Shown here: positions 37,001 through 46,623 of the stretch, in pieces | Layout of the letters: the number at the start of each line of letters is the position of its first letter | How positions within the stretch are numbered: the stretch's first letter is position 1 | Origin: Mucidula mucida | Taxonomy: Eukaryota; Basidiomycota; Agaricomycetes; Agaricales; Physalacriaceae | Length of the DNA stretch: 64,000 nucleotides | Direction of reading: 5' to 3' | Assembly: GCA_015501055.1 (NCBI GenBank) | Contig: JADNYV010000002.1 | Span: forward strand, 558,001 to 622,000 | Program-made: the position numbers and the translations under genes | Notes under the pieces: model-generated | Told to the model about the DNA's origin: nothing | The model's input: the letters and a program-made list of their open reading frames with translations, nothing else | The model's database searches: none

Positions 37001-37034
37001 GATTGGGATTGACCGCCTGATTTGCCGTTGACAT
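34031..37034 (-). CDS. Ferric/cupric reductase transmembrane protein (FRE/NOX superfamily)
   Basis: This plasma-membrane flavocytochrome moves electrons from cytosolic NADPH through FAD and two hemes to external Fe(III) or Cu(II). Several hydrophobic helices fill the first ~350 residues. The heme-ligand pattern is HRWTGRLIYLITLLHVAFW and HYETFYGLHVLLVPLTLVIS...HHPP. The FAD site is HPFTTAS, preceded by SWAPGQHFLINI. GPFGSAVR and GSGVSFGLSVLEY form part of the NADPH site, and the C-terminus has ACCGPTSFSAMVRKA. A ~250-residue Ser/Pro/Asp-rich insertion lies between the NADPH-site halves. A phase-0 intron of about 50 nt lies near 36.2 kb (between YGWV and AFLCM), and a second of about 50 nt lies near 35.15-35.20 kb (between REF and AHIQW). 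The next minus-strand gene upstream is the copper chaperone ATX1, consistent with metal uptake. Confidence 0.92.
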
Positions 37035-37446
37035 GGTGGGAGGATAGAAACGAGCGACCCAAAGTGGTCTAGATTAACCTGTACATAAGGCGCGTTGGCT
37101 GGAAGGGTACGCCAGATTTGCGAGGGCGGTACCAAGTTGACTGCTAAAGTTAATCCCGATTCCCGTGCTCCGCAGGTTGCTGACAGAGCCTGATGAAGCC
37201 AAAAATTGCCATATGCAATAAGCATCATCCATTGTGCTGCGAAGGAGCGACATGATGGACGAAAGGAAAGACGAGAGCAGAAATAAATAGCTCACAGGTC
37301 AAGAAACCTCCCGCCTCGCTACCCGAAACATGGATTCACAACTCAATTCGACATTCAACTACAACGACAAAGGTATACAAAGAGAGAGAAACACCCTGAA
37401 TCCCAGGAAATAAGGAAATTGTCCAGCAGTACTATTCAAAATATTC
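37035..37446. other. Intergenic: ferric reductase promoter / ATX1 3' region
   Basis: This 412-bp region lies between two minus-strand genes. It should contain the promoter of the ferric reductase. No conserved coding sequence; I could not identify a convincing iron- or copper-responsive element by eye. Confidence 0.5.
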
Positions 37447-37875
37447 TCAAGCGGCGACAATTTGTCCCGACCGAACCTTGACAGAAATATTGAAGTTTGA
37501 GGCCTTTATCGAACAGTATACGCACCTCTTTGCCCGTCTTTTTGATGCGAGCAAGCACGTCGTCGTAGGGAATCGTGCCCTTGACAGTAACCAGCTGCGT
37601 GGCCAAGTCGACGTTGTATTCCTGTACACCTGATCCGCATCATTCGTCGGTAATCTGCCTGTAAGAGTCCAGCATCCCACTCACCATCGGATTTGGCCTT
37701 CTCTAGGACGCGGGTGACGGCGCCAGAGCATCCAGTGCATGTCATCTACTCTCCATCAGTCCTCAACGTCGGTTAACACATGGTGCACATTACCTTCACA
37801 TCGAACTGATAGGTTTGTTCAGCCTGTAGGTAGCATTACTAACGCAAGTAGAGGATCAAGTGCCAGACTTTCCAT
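37447..37875 (-). CDS. ATX1: Copper chaperone ATX1 (first exon unresolved)
   Basis: This small cytosolic chaperone delivers Cu(I) to P-type ATPases in the secretory pathway. The recognisable exons encode AEQTYQFDVK, then MTCTGCSGAVTRVLEKAKSD (the MTCxxC copper-binding motif), GVQEYNVDLATQLVTVKGT and IPYDDVLARIKKTGKE, ending VRSGQIVAA. Together they give about 70 residues, the family size. Introns lie after VK, after SDG (ends in cag) and after GKE. The very short first coding exon is not certain: the ATG at 37875 is close, but joining it to the AEQ exon in frame needs either a weak GC donor (gcactt, 39-nt intron) or another upstream exon. The 5' boundary is therefore provisional. The ferric reductase follows on the same strand. 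ATX1 copper supply supports multicopper ferroxidases, so the pairing makes biological sense. Confidence 0.83.
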
Positions 37876-38282
37876 GATAATGTGTCTGAAATCCGCGCAT
37901 TTATGAGATGACCTGGTCAACAAAGGCACAGACAACATACAAATAGAATATGGATAGAGCGGATGGGACGAAGAGTGTGAGGGTACTAGTCTGACTGGTC
38001 GCAGTCGTTTCAAGCACGCATTTATAACCTCTCAATCTGATCGCGTCATCGATCGGACGCTCTACTCTTCGGTCTGAGTCCTGACAACGACCGATCCGGA
38101 TACATCCTCGCACAGCACATCAGATGCTTTGCTGCGTCCCCATAAACTACTCTGGATACCGTGTACATGTCTATCCGTCGGTGACGAGAAATGTGCGAAC
38201 ATTACCCACTCACTCTATCTCTCTTCCACCCGATACTCTCCGAAACATACCCGTTCATCCACTGACCCAAGAACATTCTTAG
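37876..38282. other. Intergenic region upstream of ATX1
   Basis: These 407 bp separate the ATX1 start from the stop of the amino acid permease. The region may hold the ATX1 promoter, an untranslated exon or the missing first codons of ATX1. A potential donor/acceptor pair (gtatgt ... ttcag, minus strand, about 37.89-37.95 kb) is compatible with a leader intron. Confidence 0.4.
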
Positions 38283-40777
38283 CTATCTATTGTGAACTCT
38301 GTTGTCCACCATCTCCATCTGGTCGTCTCCGTCAGTAGCCACTGCTTGCCACCCATCCCCCGCGCTCGGTCTTCCCCGAAGTTTCGCCCAACAAGGCCCA
38401 AGCCAAGCTACATGAGCATCAGTCACATCAGCACCGGCCATAAACACAGCAAACTTACAGAAAATTCGAGGCAGGTCCCGGTCAGTCCGGTGTGTGATAA
38501 AGTACACGGGAACCCCTGCAAGGACGAAACCTGAGAGCGTAGAGAGCGGGCTCAATAAGGTCACATTCAAGTGGGTCCGACCTCGTACCTAGGACGGCGA
38601 TGGCCTGCAGAGGGGCTGCGATAACAGGCATGCAAATCAGGAACAGCGCGACCTTCAGAAACCAATGTCAAGATCTACAACTTTTTGGAAGACTCGAATT
38701 CGTACGGCGCAGAAAGTCAGTGGCGTTATTATCCATGTCTTATACGGTCTAATAAAATGTCAGCGTCCGACACTCACGCTATGGCACTTCAATTCCTACC
38801 TTTCGAGGGTCGGCTCTTTAACACGCAGAATCACCAAGCCAAGGACCTATCCGAATGTTACAAGGCCGCACCAATACATTTCATTCGACGACTTACTGTG
38901 AGAAAATAGAAACCCCAAGACGCAACCACGGAAAAGTTAATCAAGGATCGAAAGCCACCACCCATAAGAATGAAGGCGGACGTTATTGCAGCCTGTAATA
39001 ATGTGGCATTCAAGGGTGTCTTCCTCGTAGAATGCAATCGGCCGAACAGCGGGGGAAGGTACCGTTCTCTCCCAGCAGCGTATATCAAACGCGATGTTGT
39101 GAAAAAGGAACCTTTAAAGCAATTAGGGTCTGTGGGAAGAATGATAGGACTATACGTGCCGTTCAATGCCCCAAAACACGAAAATGCGACCATGCACGCA
39201 AAGATTGTGCCACCAATGGGGCCGAATAACGCCCGACCAAAGTCCAGCGCCACTGTGTTACTCAGGCCAACGACGCTCTTCCCTTGGAATTAGATCCTTG
39301 GTGCCAAATCGAACAAAAAACACATCAGACCCACCTTGTCCAAGACAACAAAGTAGGACACATTTGCGAGCAAAAATAGAACCTATCAGACGACGTGAAT
39401 CGAAGGCGCATGACTTTGTATAGCTCAACTAACCGTAACAACGGCCATACTAGAATGAATGGTACGCGGTATGTTCTTCTCCGGATTGCGCATCTCACCG
39501 CCAACATAATTAGCTTGATCCCATCCGTCAAAGGCCCATAGGCCAGAATATAACGCTAGTGAATACGCCGAAGGGCTTGTACTCGAATCTTTGAATAATG
39601 GCGTCGTAAAGGATGTTGATACCTTGCCGCGCGCGAGTTGTATTATACCTAATATTGTAATTGAAATCTATCGGTGAGATTCAGTACAATCTGTGCGAAA
39701 ACGATCGAAGGACATACTAGAGCAGCTACCTAGGAACATAGCTGTCAGAAGGGCTTTGTCTCAAGAAAAAAGACCCCGTACTTTTACTGAGGTGAAAACC
39801 ACGGCAGCGCGTGCACTAAATTGACGGGTCCATATGCACATGGCGGACACGACGGCGACTGCAGCTATCGCGGTGAGCTTGATGCTCCAGTCAGATATAT
39901 CGTCCGGCGATACTTCTTTCTTGGTTGAGTGCTGAAATATACGATTGACATACTCGGCGAAGATTAGACTGATAACAGCATTCCCACCTGGTTGACTGTG
40001 AGGTGAATATGCGGGGTGCGGAATCACGTCACTGACCGGGCTTTAGAGCAATGATGGCTGTCCAGGCAAATAGATAAGAGGCAAGAGGACCATATGCATA
40101 CGAGAGATACGCCTGAGCGCCTCCATTCTGGGGTATAGCGGAGCCTAGTTCTGCGAAACTGCTGGCACCTGTCCAGCCTAATAGACCTGACACGAGCCAG
40201 ACAGTTAAACTTGCGCCGACACTGTTCGTATTTGCCACGACTACGCCAGGAGAAGAGCTTTCGACAATAACGTCAAGCACAGCCGAAAGTGTGCAGGTAA
40301 GGAACGCACAATATACCGGATCCGATCTAGACAAACACGGTGTCAGTAGAACGTGTTGACCGCAAGGTTAGCAGAACACACTTGAAGTCCAACGACAAGC
40401 GCTATTCCTATAGGATGAAGCATCAATCAATGTGAACAACGCACAGCAAATCGTTAACCGTTGAATAGACCAATGCTCTTTTCTCCGGTGTCATTGTTAA
40501 CTATTTCAGGATCCGTTACACTGGCGCTCAAAGGCAGTAGATCGTGTTGAAAGTCGAATCCTCCGACCGAGTAGGATCTTGGTCTGAGAATGGTGAGATT
40601 CCGCGTGTTGGTCAGTGAATTTGCGTCGTACCGTCCATTTACTGCTCTTGGACCCTCGGAAAGCTCGAGATCCCTCAGAGAATCGTCGGAGTCGCGGACG
40701 ACGCGTGGAGAAAGCAGCGGTGAGTCATTAAAGTGTTCATTCAGTGGAGACTTGAGGGCAACATAAGAAGAGGTCAT
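38283..40777 (-). CDS. Amino acid permease, LAT/APC superfamily (methionine permease-like)
   Basis: This multi-span plasma-membrane amino acid transporter has a ~95-residue hydrophilic N-terminus (MTSSYVALKSPLNEHFND, later PRSYSVGGFDFQHDLLP). It is followed by the APC core: GIALVVGLQIGSGIFSSPG (the substrate-binding GSG motif), SGLLGWTGASSFAELGSAIP, GGAQAYLSYAYGPLASYLFAW, ALYSGLWAFDGWDQANYVGGE, NIPRTIHSSMAVVTVLFLLA, VALDFGRALFGPIGGT, FSCFGALNGSFFTTSRL and YAAGRERYLPPLFGRLHS. It ends with a short hydrophilic tail DQMEMVDNRVHNR. There are many small introns. The one at 39112-39159 has a GC donor (gcacgt); it is 48 nt and in frame, and its removal gives the highly conserved ALNGSFFTTSR. The gene is divergent from SDH3 (130 bp between starts). 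Confidence 0.9.
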
Positions 40778-40907
40778 GGAAAGAGATGAGCTGGGCGAGA
40801 CTTGGGAACTTGAAAATATTATTTTGTATTATCTGAAAAATATGTAATTATTGTCTCAAGTGGTGATACGCGGAAGCAGGTGATTCCGCCTTCTCCAGTC
40901 TACAACC

Positions 40908-41622
40908 ATGATGGCCTCTCGTATCGGACAGGGCTCTGCGCTGAGGCAAAGTGCTTTAATTTCCAGGATTGGTGAGTGAACGCGAGTAGATAAGGAAATT
41001 TTCTAAATAATCTCCTGCAGTCCGAGTCCGTGTCGCGACTAGCCGGTGGGCAAGGCTCGAAGATGTATCCTCATACTGACTGGAATTTAGGGCCGTCCAA
41101 ACGCAATCCCTTCCTCCTGCTTCCGCTGTTGAGATTCTTAACAAGCAGCGACTACAACGCCCTACTAGCCCGCATATGACCATCTACCAGCCCCAGATCT
41201 CAACTGTCCTCTCCGTCACGCATCGTGGAACTGGTGCCGCCCTCAGTGGTCGTATGTATCGTCAGTTTACTTCAGTTCAGCTTACTCATGGAATATTTTC
41301 AGTCCTTTACGCCTTCTCCATCGCTTACCTTGTCGCACCGGGAACCTTCGACAGCACGCACGTCATCGACTTCGTCGCGGGACTTCCCGATGTCGTGAAA
41401 TATGGCGCAAAGACTCTTTTGGCTTTCCCTTTCGCGTATCACTCGTACAATGGAATCCGACACTTGGTCTGGGACGTTGGTAAATGTTGGTGTCCTTCTT
41501 CTATGCGTGCATATCTATATATTCACCCTACCCCAGTTTTGACAGTCAAGGGCATGTACAGTACTGGATATGCTGTCATCGGTGCAACAGCTGTTTCGAC
41601 CATTGCACTTGTATTGATGTAG
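40908..41622 (+). CDS. SDH3: Succinate dehydrogenase cytochrome b560 subunit (complex II, SDHC/SDH3)
   Basis: This is the mitochondrial inner-membrane anchor of complex II, binding heme b and ubiquinone. Two ATGs at 40908 and 40911 start an Arg/Ser/Ala-rich targeting peptide. After introns 1 and 2 the mature part runs LNKQRLQRPTSPHMTIYQPQ, VLSVTHRGTGAAL (ubiquinone-site SxxHRxTG signature), and two membrane helices. HSYNGIRHLVWD carries the heme His, followed by GKFLTVKGMYSTGYAV. The last intron uses a gttggt donor, chosen because it restores the conserved GKFLT junction. The second intron (about 46 nt, donor gtgggc) was likewise set by the frame into VQTQSLPPASAVE. The length, about 175-180 residues, fits the family. 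Confidence 0.92.
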
Positions 41623-42121
41623 TTTTCTATGAGCACTTTCGATAATTGGAAGTCGCTATCAAATTCTCAATGTTTTTCCCTAGCTCAGAGTCAATATCCA
41701 TTTGGATGCCAGAAGTTAACCTTACTCATTGCTTACTCTGCACTCGCTTCTGCCTCGGGCAGGGTCCTGGTTTCATATAGTTAGTTTACGCAAGGGTACG
41801 TAGTGCGTCTTTTGAACTTTGCGCGCTGGAAATTTCTGATATTCAACAAAAATGTCACTTTTCTACTACCAGAGTGATGCAGCGGATTGTAGTGCAAGCG
41901 CCGCGAGGTTCAAACCTCCCTTTCCCTTTTTTCCTTCTTGAAGATACCCATGTACGTCGGAAGACGGCAGTTACAATATCTCGCTTTCTCTTTGATGACA
42001 TTGAGGTTGTCCATTCACGCGCTGTCATTTTACAGAAATCATAGAAATAGAAGGGACGAAGTATCAGAAAGTACCACCCAGCATCAACCGACTTTTCACT
42101 GCATCTAGCGACCACACAAAC
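41623..42121. other. Intergenic region with a Pol III-like box pair
   Basis: These 499 bp lie between SDH3 and the NmrA-like pseudogene. At 41876-41885 GATGCAGCGG fits the A-box pattern RRYNNARYGG. At 41908-41916 GTTCAAACC fits the B-box pattern GWTCRANNC, and six T residues follow at 41927-41932. The box spacing is about 11 nt shorter than in a normal tRNA and no cloverleaf folds, so I do not call a tRNA. Confidence 0.35.
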
Positions 42122-43072
42122 ATGACCATGTCTATTCTTCTCGCTGGTGGAACTGGCAAGACGGGCAGTCGCCTTGCGCGCCTTTTTCAGGCCGCCAACA
42201 AGCGCGTCATCCTCACCTCCCGCAAGGGCGTTGTACCCGAGCCCTTCACTGGTGTTAAATTCGACTGGCATGACCCCACTACCTTCGAGAACCTCTTCAC
42301 TGTTGATGCCGATATCGCGAGTGTTTATCTGGTCGCGCCGTCAGGCTGCCTCGAGTTGTTGGGCCCTATGAAGCCGTTCATTGATCTGGCAGTCAAGCAG
42401 GGCGTAAAGCGTTTCGTTATACTAAGCGAATCTACATATGACGCTGGCGACCCAGTCTTGGGCAAAGTCCACGAGTACTTGATCAGTCTGGGTGTCGACT
42501 ACTTCGTTATCCGCCCTACCTGGTTCATTGGTATGCATTTCCGCTCAACATGTTTCATGAACAGCTCATGGCTTGAAATGACAGAGAATTTTCTTACATT
42601 ACATTTCTAGAACATCAAGACTAAAAGCACAATCACCACTGCCTCTGAAGATGAGAAAATAGGGTTCACCTCTGCTGATGACATCTCGCGTTCGACGCGT
42701 TAACACGCACCGAGAGCTACATCACGGAAAAGTTCATTGTCGGACCTGAGCTTCTTAGATCTTTCCTACGACGACGTGAGTCTCTCTCTTGCAGCTTACA
42801 CTCATATCTGATGTCTTTATTGACAGGTCGCGAAAACGTTCAGTGAGGTGTTGGGTCGCCCCATCACTCACGAGCGCATTTCCGTGGACGAGATTCGAAA
42901 GTTCTACATTTCACTCGGATTACCAGCCGACTACGCTGGTCAGTTAGCATCTCTCGAAACATTGAACGCCAATGGGGTGGAGGAGAAGAGATTTGCCAAT
43001 CCTAATACGGTTCTTGGAAAGAGAACCGTCAGGTCCTTCGTGGAGGCGCACAAGGATGCTTGGAAAGCCTAA
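42122..43072 (+). pseudogene. NmrA-like NAD(P)-binding oxidoreductase (ergot FgaFS/AgaL-type), disrupted
   Basis: The 5' exon encodes MTMSILLAGGTGKTGSRLARLF, a Rossmann GxxGxxG nucleotide-binding start, then IASVYLVAPSG, VKQGVKRFVILSESTYD and YFVIRPTWFI. The 3' exons give AKTFSEVLGRPITHERIS and AHKDAWKA. In between the frame is broken. After the first intron the sequence ENFLTLHF runs into TAG at 42608-42610, yet the same frame continues with a good KIGFTSADDI block. From about 42688 to 42763 the homologous stretch (AFDALTRTESYITEKFIVGP) is in another frame, then the original frame returns at LSYDDVAK. No plausible intron explains these breaks. Family members act as iminium/NAD(P) reductases or redox sensors. 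A gene with errors in assembly is the alternative. Confidence 0.7.
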
Positions 43073-43119
43073 GTGCATTTGTCAATTACTGTTATATTCC
43101 AATCCTAGGCCCAGATGAC

Positions 43120-43800
43120 TTCCTGCTTGCTTCCTCGGCTGTCGTGTTTGCAGGCAAAGATCAGGTAAAGACACGCGCACCTTTTCGACGCTGCTCGCGA
43201 TAGTAATCCTGTTTTCAACACATTATCTGCTATGGGATCCAAGGAGGAAAAATAGTATGTCGCGATCGTTCTCGCGATGTGTTTTGTTCATTCATTTCCA
43301 GATTAATGTGGTTGCATACGTGGTCAATTGAGACATACCTCCCTCACCTCCTTTGGGCTCATCGTGGGTGACCACTATCCCCGAGGATGAGATTCTTGGC
43401 CACTTCAATGGATGGGGTCCTGATGCTACCCTCATTATGAAACACATGGTCAAGTCAAGCCAGTGGTCTGTGCACGCTTTGGATCCTCCTTTCGAGTCGT
43501 TTGTACGCGCCCATGTCGCTCTGATTGGCGACGCTGTAAGGCTCAAGTTTGTTTCTCGTTTATGTGTCACTTAACAGAGTCCAAGGCTCACGCGATGCTT
43601 CCGTATCTTGGTGCAGGGATCGGGCAAGGTTTGGAGGACGTGTATGTTCTCTCTGAACTCTTGAAATCCCCAAAATCGTGGCGTCCAAGCTTGAGGTCAG
43701 TGTCCATGATTTTGTCTCAAGTGCGCCAATCCAATCATTCTATACAGTCTGTCCTCCAATTGAGGAGCGAATACGTATCTAGCGCGAAGCAATGAGCTGG
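43120..43800 (+). pseudogene. C-terminal remnant of an FAD-dependent monooxygenase (salicylate hydroxylase-like)
   Basis: Only the distal half of the family is present. It starts with fragments resembling the NVVAYVVN...D block, interrupted by an in-frame TGA near 43330. Then come WVTTIPEDEILGHFNGWGP, HMVKSSQWSVHALDPPFESF and VALIGDA. After an intron follows AHAMLPYLGAGIGQGLEDV (the GDAAHAMxPxxGxGxxxxxED FAD motif) and YVLSELLKSP, after which the frame decays. The N-terminal GxGxxG FAD-binding fold and the central domain are missing: only ~250 bp of unrelated sequence separate it from the NmrA-like gene. It is probably a truncated relic of a once-functional aromatic hydroxylase on the same strand as its neighbour. 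Confidence 0.65.
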
Positions 43801-44085
43801 GAGCTATATATCAGTCTTACTTACCGGGCAATGAAGCACATTTCGCTTCTGAAATGATAAAATTCAGAGTCCCAGATCTTTATGATATCGAGACCGCAAT
43901 TTTTGATACTGTGCAGACTTTGTAACACTGTATTGGCTCGGCCACAATCGAATAGTACAACTTTCTTCGTATTGGCATTGAGAGTGGTAAATGCAATGAT
44001 GATTATATATGATACAGTCCTTGTTACAGGCATGACTGAGTGGAGGGAGAAAATAAATTAGAATGCTCGTTTTGTCTTTCCTCAA

Positions 44086-46348
44086 TCAGTCCATGACCAC
44101 CAACCCGTCGAAACTCGCTTTCATGACCGACTTCTTCAACACGTTGATGGGGTTGAATTCATCCTCTTTTGCCGGACCAACCACATCCTCCAACTTGTCG
44201 AACTCTTCCTCCTCTTCAGCATCGCCCATAAACACCTTGAGCAGCGCAGGCGAAAATCCGTTCATCATTGCGACGCCCTTCCTCTCAGCAGTCACCTCAG
44301 TTGTACCATACGCAGCGAGATCCCAAAACACGATCTGTGGAACCTCATATCCAGCCTCCTTATATGCAGCTTCAACCGCATCGTACGTAGTAGACCAGTC
44401 AGCCTGATTGAGCTGTCCGCCGCCCCAGGAGTTCGAAGCGTTACTGGCGCTGTCAAACTGCATATCTGAGAACACGAAAAGTCTCTTCACCATGTCCTCT
44501 TGCTTCACGTTGTGCTTCTTGGCGAGGGGAAGGAGAAGATTGAGGAATACGGCGCGGAAGTCGGTGTTCATACCCCACGATGAGCTGACCATGGAGCAAA
44601 CAGTGTCATACAAGGACTTTTTGGGATCGATGGCGATGAACTGTGGAGTGGCGGAGAACGAGATGAAGCCGTTGTTGAATGGCGGCTGCGCTACATGAGC
44701 CAGAATCAAAGAAAGCGCGAGGGCGGGCATGATCGGCTGGTTGGCCGCCGAACCCAAGCCTCCCATTGACCCAGAAACATCACAAACCGCTATTGAATTT
44801 TCAAGTTTGCCAGCATCCTTGATGTTACCAAGGAGTGTCAACCACTGGGCCTCTGCCACACGTAACTTGTTCTCCGCGACCTTCCGCTTGAACTCTGCGA
44901 GCTGTGGATATTTCCCACCGCCATCACTCCTACTAGTCGTCTCACTGTGCTTTACGACTTCGGCCAAGACCTCGTTCGGCATAAGAGTCGCGCCGCTGAT
45001 GGACTTTTTCCCACTCTCGACATCAATCATGTACTTTTGGAAGCCGTCTGGGTCGTGTTTGAAGAAGTGCTCATTGTTCTTCTTCATGCAGAGCGAGGCA
45101 ACCCGGCCGTACTTGATCTTCGTCCACTGGTCCGAAGTCATGAGGGGCTCCGGAAGCTCAAGAGCTTTACGCAGTGGCGCAATGACCCAGCGCTTGTACC
45201 ATGAACGAAGAGTAAGCTCCTTGTCACGAGGAGAGGAATCGGCGGACTGGAGCATGGATGGAAACACCAAAGGGACCTGTTCGCGGGAGTGGAACAGCAG
45301 ATTGCAGATGGCCGTAGATATGTTGGTGTGCCGATCGTGCGATCCTCCAGCGGTTGGTGCCCATTTACCAGCAAGAGAAAGCTGCCGCATTAGCGTACGC
45401 TGCTCCTTGCCGGGAGCTACACCTTGCGCCCGAACAAGAGTGGAGATGTCGGTGATAAGCTGGGCCGTGAACAAGCGAGTAACGGCAATGTAGAGGGCGC
45501 GGTATTTGGGCTCCTTTAGACGGCTCTCAAGAGTCTCATAACGCTTCTCGGCCGTCGCTAGCTTAGCCTCTTTCGCAAGCTGATTTTGGTGTACATTATG
45601 GTCTTCGGTTGTCACTTTGACGCGTGTATCGTTCGCGTCAAGCTTCGCACGCTTGTGCCCGCGACGGCTAGACGACTTTCGTTCGGTACGGGGTGTGTGG
45701 AGGAAGCTGGGCTCCGTGACCTGGAGCTCGCCAGTAGTGGCAAGAGCTAGAATATTCAGGAGGTCCTTCCAATAACCATGAGAGCGGCCGGCGTCCTCGC
45801 CCTTCTTTCGGCCAGCGCAGACTGGCTCGTACAACATGTGGAGATTTCCTATAGCTGTACGAGGGTGATTGTCATATAACCAGCTGTACGCACTACATAA
45901 AAATATGAGTCGGCACCCCACAAAAACAGGACCAAGTTGCTCACCGATAGAACGCCTCTTTCTCACTTTTGCCATCGTGAATGCTTCTGAGTTGCCAAAT
46001 GATACGCAGAGTGAGGTTGGAGTCCTGCTCCCATGACTCGCCCAGATGCTTGTCGAACTCGGCTCTGTCGCTATACCTGGTGAGGACTCTGAACGCGTCG
46101 AGCGCCGGCGAAAGGGTGGACAGGAGCGCGGGCGCAGCATTTTCAGTAAGTGTCTGATTGGTGGTACTCTTCAGCGCTTCCATGAGCGGGTTGGTGGGTT
46201 CCGCCGCCACTGGAGCCGCTTTCGCAACGTCGGACTTGGGAAGGAGGATGTCGAGGAAGTTGGATTCATACAGCTCTGCGATGTGGGGAACAGAGATTTT
46301 CTGAGAAGACAGAGAAGCATCAGCAGGAGATTTGGAGATAGTCGACAT
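44086..46348 (-). CDS. DUF2828 protein with von Willebrand A-like domain
   Basis: Two exons (45945-46348 and 44086-45892, intron 52 nt) sum to 2211 nt, 736 residues. The N-terminal half matches the DUF2828 helical region (FRVLTRYSDRAEFDKHL, YRAYSWLYDNHPRTAIGNL and GYWKDLLNILALA), followed by a basic Lys/Arg-rich segment (~residues 225-245) and a helical ALYIAVTRLF region. The C-terminal part is a vWA fold with a MIDAS motif IAVCDVSGSMGG and a downstream KRLFVFSDMQFD. The architecture is like TROVE/Ro60-related proteins, which bind RNA; the actual function in fungi is unknown to me. A TATA-like CTTATAAAAT at 46381-46390 lies 33 bp upstream of the chosen ATG at 46348, which argues against the in-frame ATG at 46414. 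Confidence 0.88.
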
Positions 46349-46380
46349 TGTTGCTCTAGCAAGAGAGACTGAACTCCTAG

Positions 46381-46390
46381 ATTTTATAAG
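46381..46390 (-). promoter_or_regulatory. Possible TATA element of the DUF2828 gene
   Basis: The minus strand reads CTTATAAAAT 33 bp upstream of the ATG at 46348. If used, the leader would be very short. If instead the ATG at 46414 is used, this sequence is coding. Not tested. Confidence 0.25.
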
Positions 46391-46623
46391 AGCACACAGC
46401 CGCATCTGAATCATGTTGGATCATGTTTGACCTGTTCTGTCTTGATCGAACTCGAAATGATGTGGCTCATCCAGGGTTCATTTGACTCGACAACGCGATT
46501 TCGGGAGCGAGACCAACTCTAGGCTGCACTATAAATTCAATAATTTACAAGAGATGTTACAGTATAGATCAATATGAGTAGGTAGGATGCAAGTGTTCAG
46601 CCAAAGTCAAGTCGGGAGAAATC

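Noticed and set aside
41850..41935. tRNA gene between SDH3 and the NmrA-like pseudogene
   Set aside because: A and B boxes match consensus, but spacing is too short and neither strand folds into acceptor, anticodon and T arms.
44729..45493. 254-codon plus-strand ORF inside the DUF2828 gene
   Set aside because: It is the shadow of a long exon with conserved vWA motifs on the minus strand.
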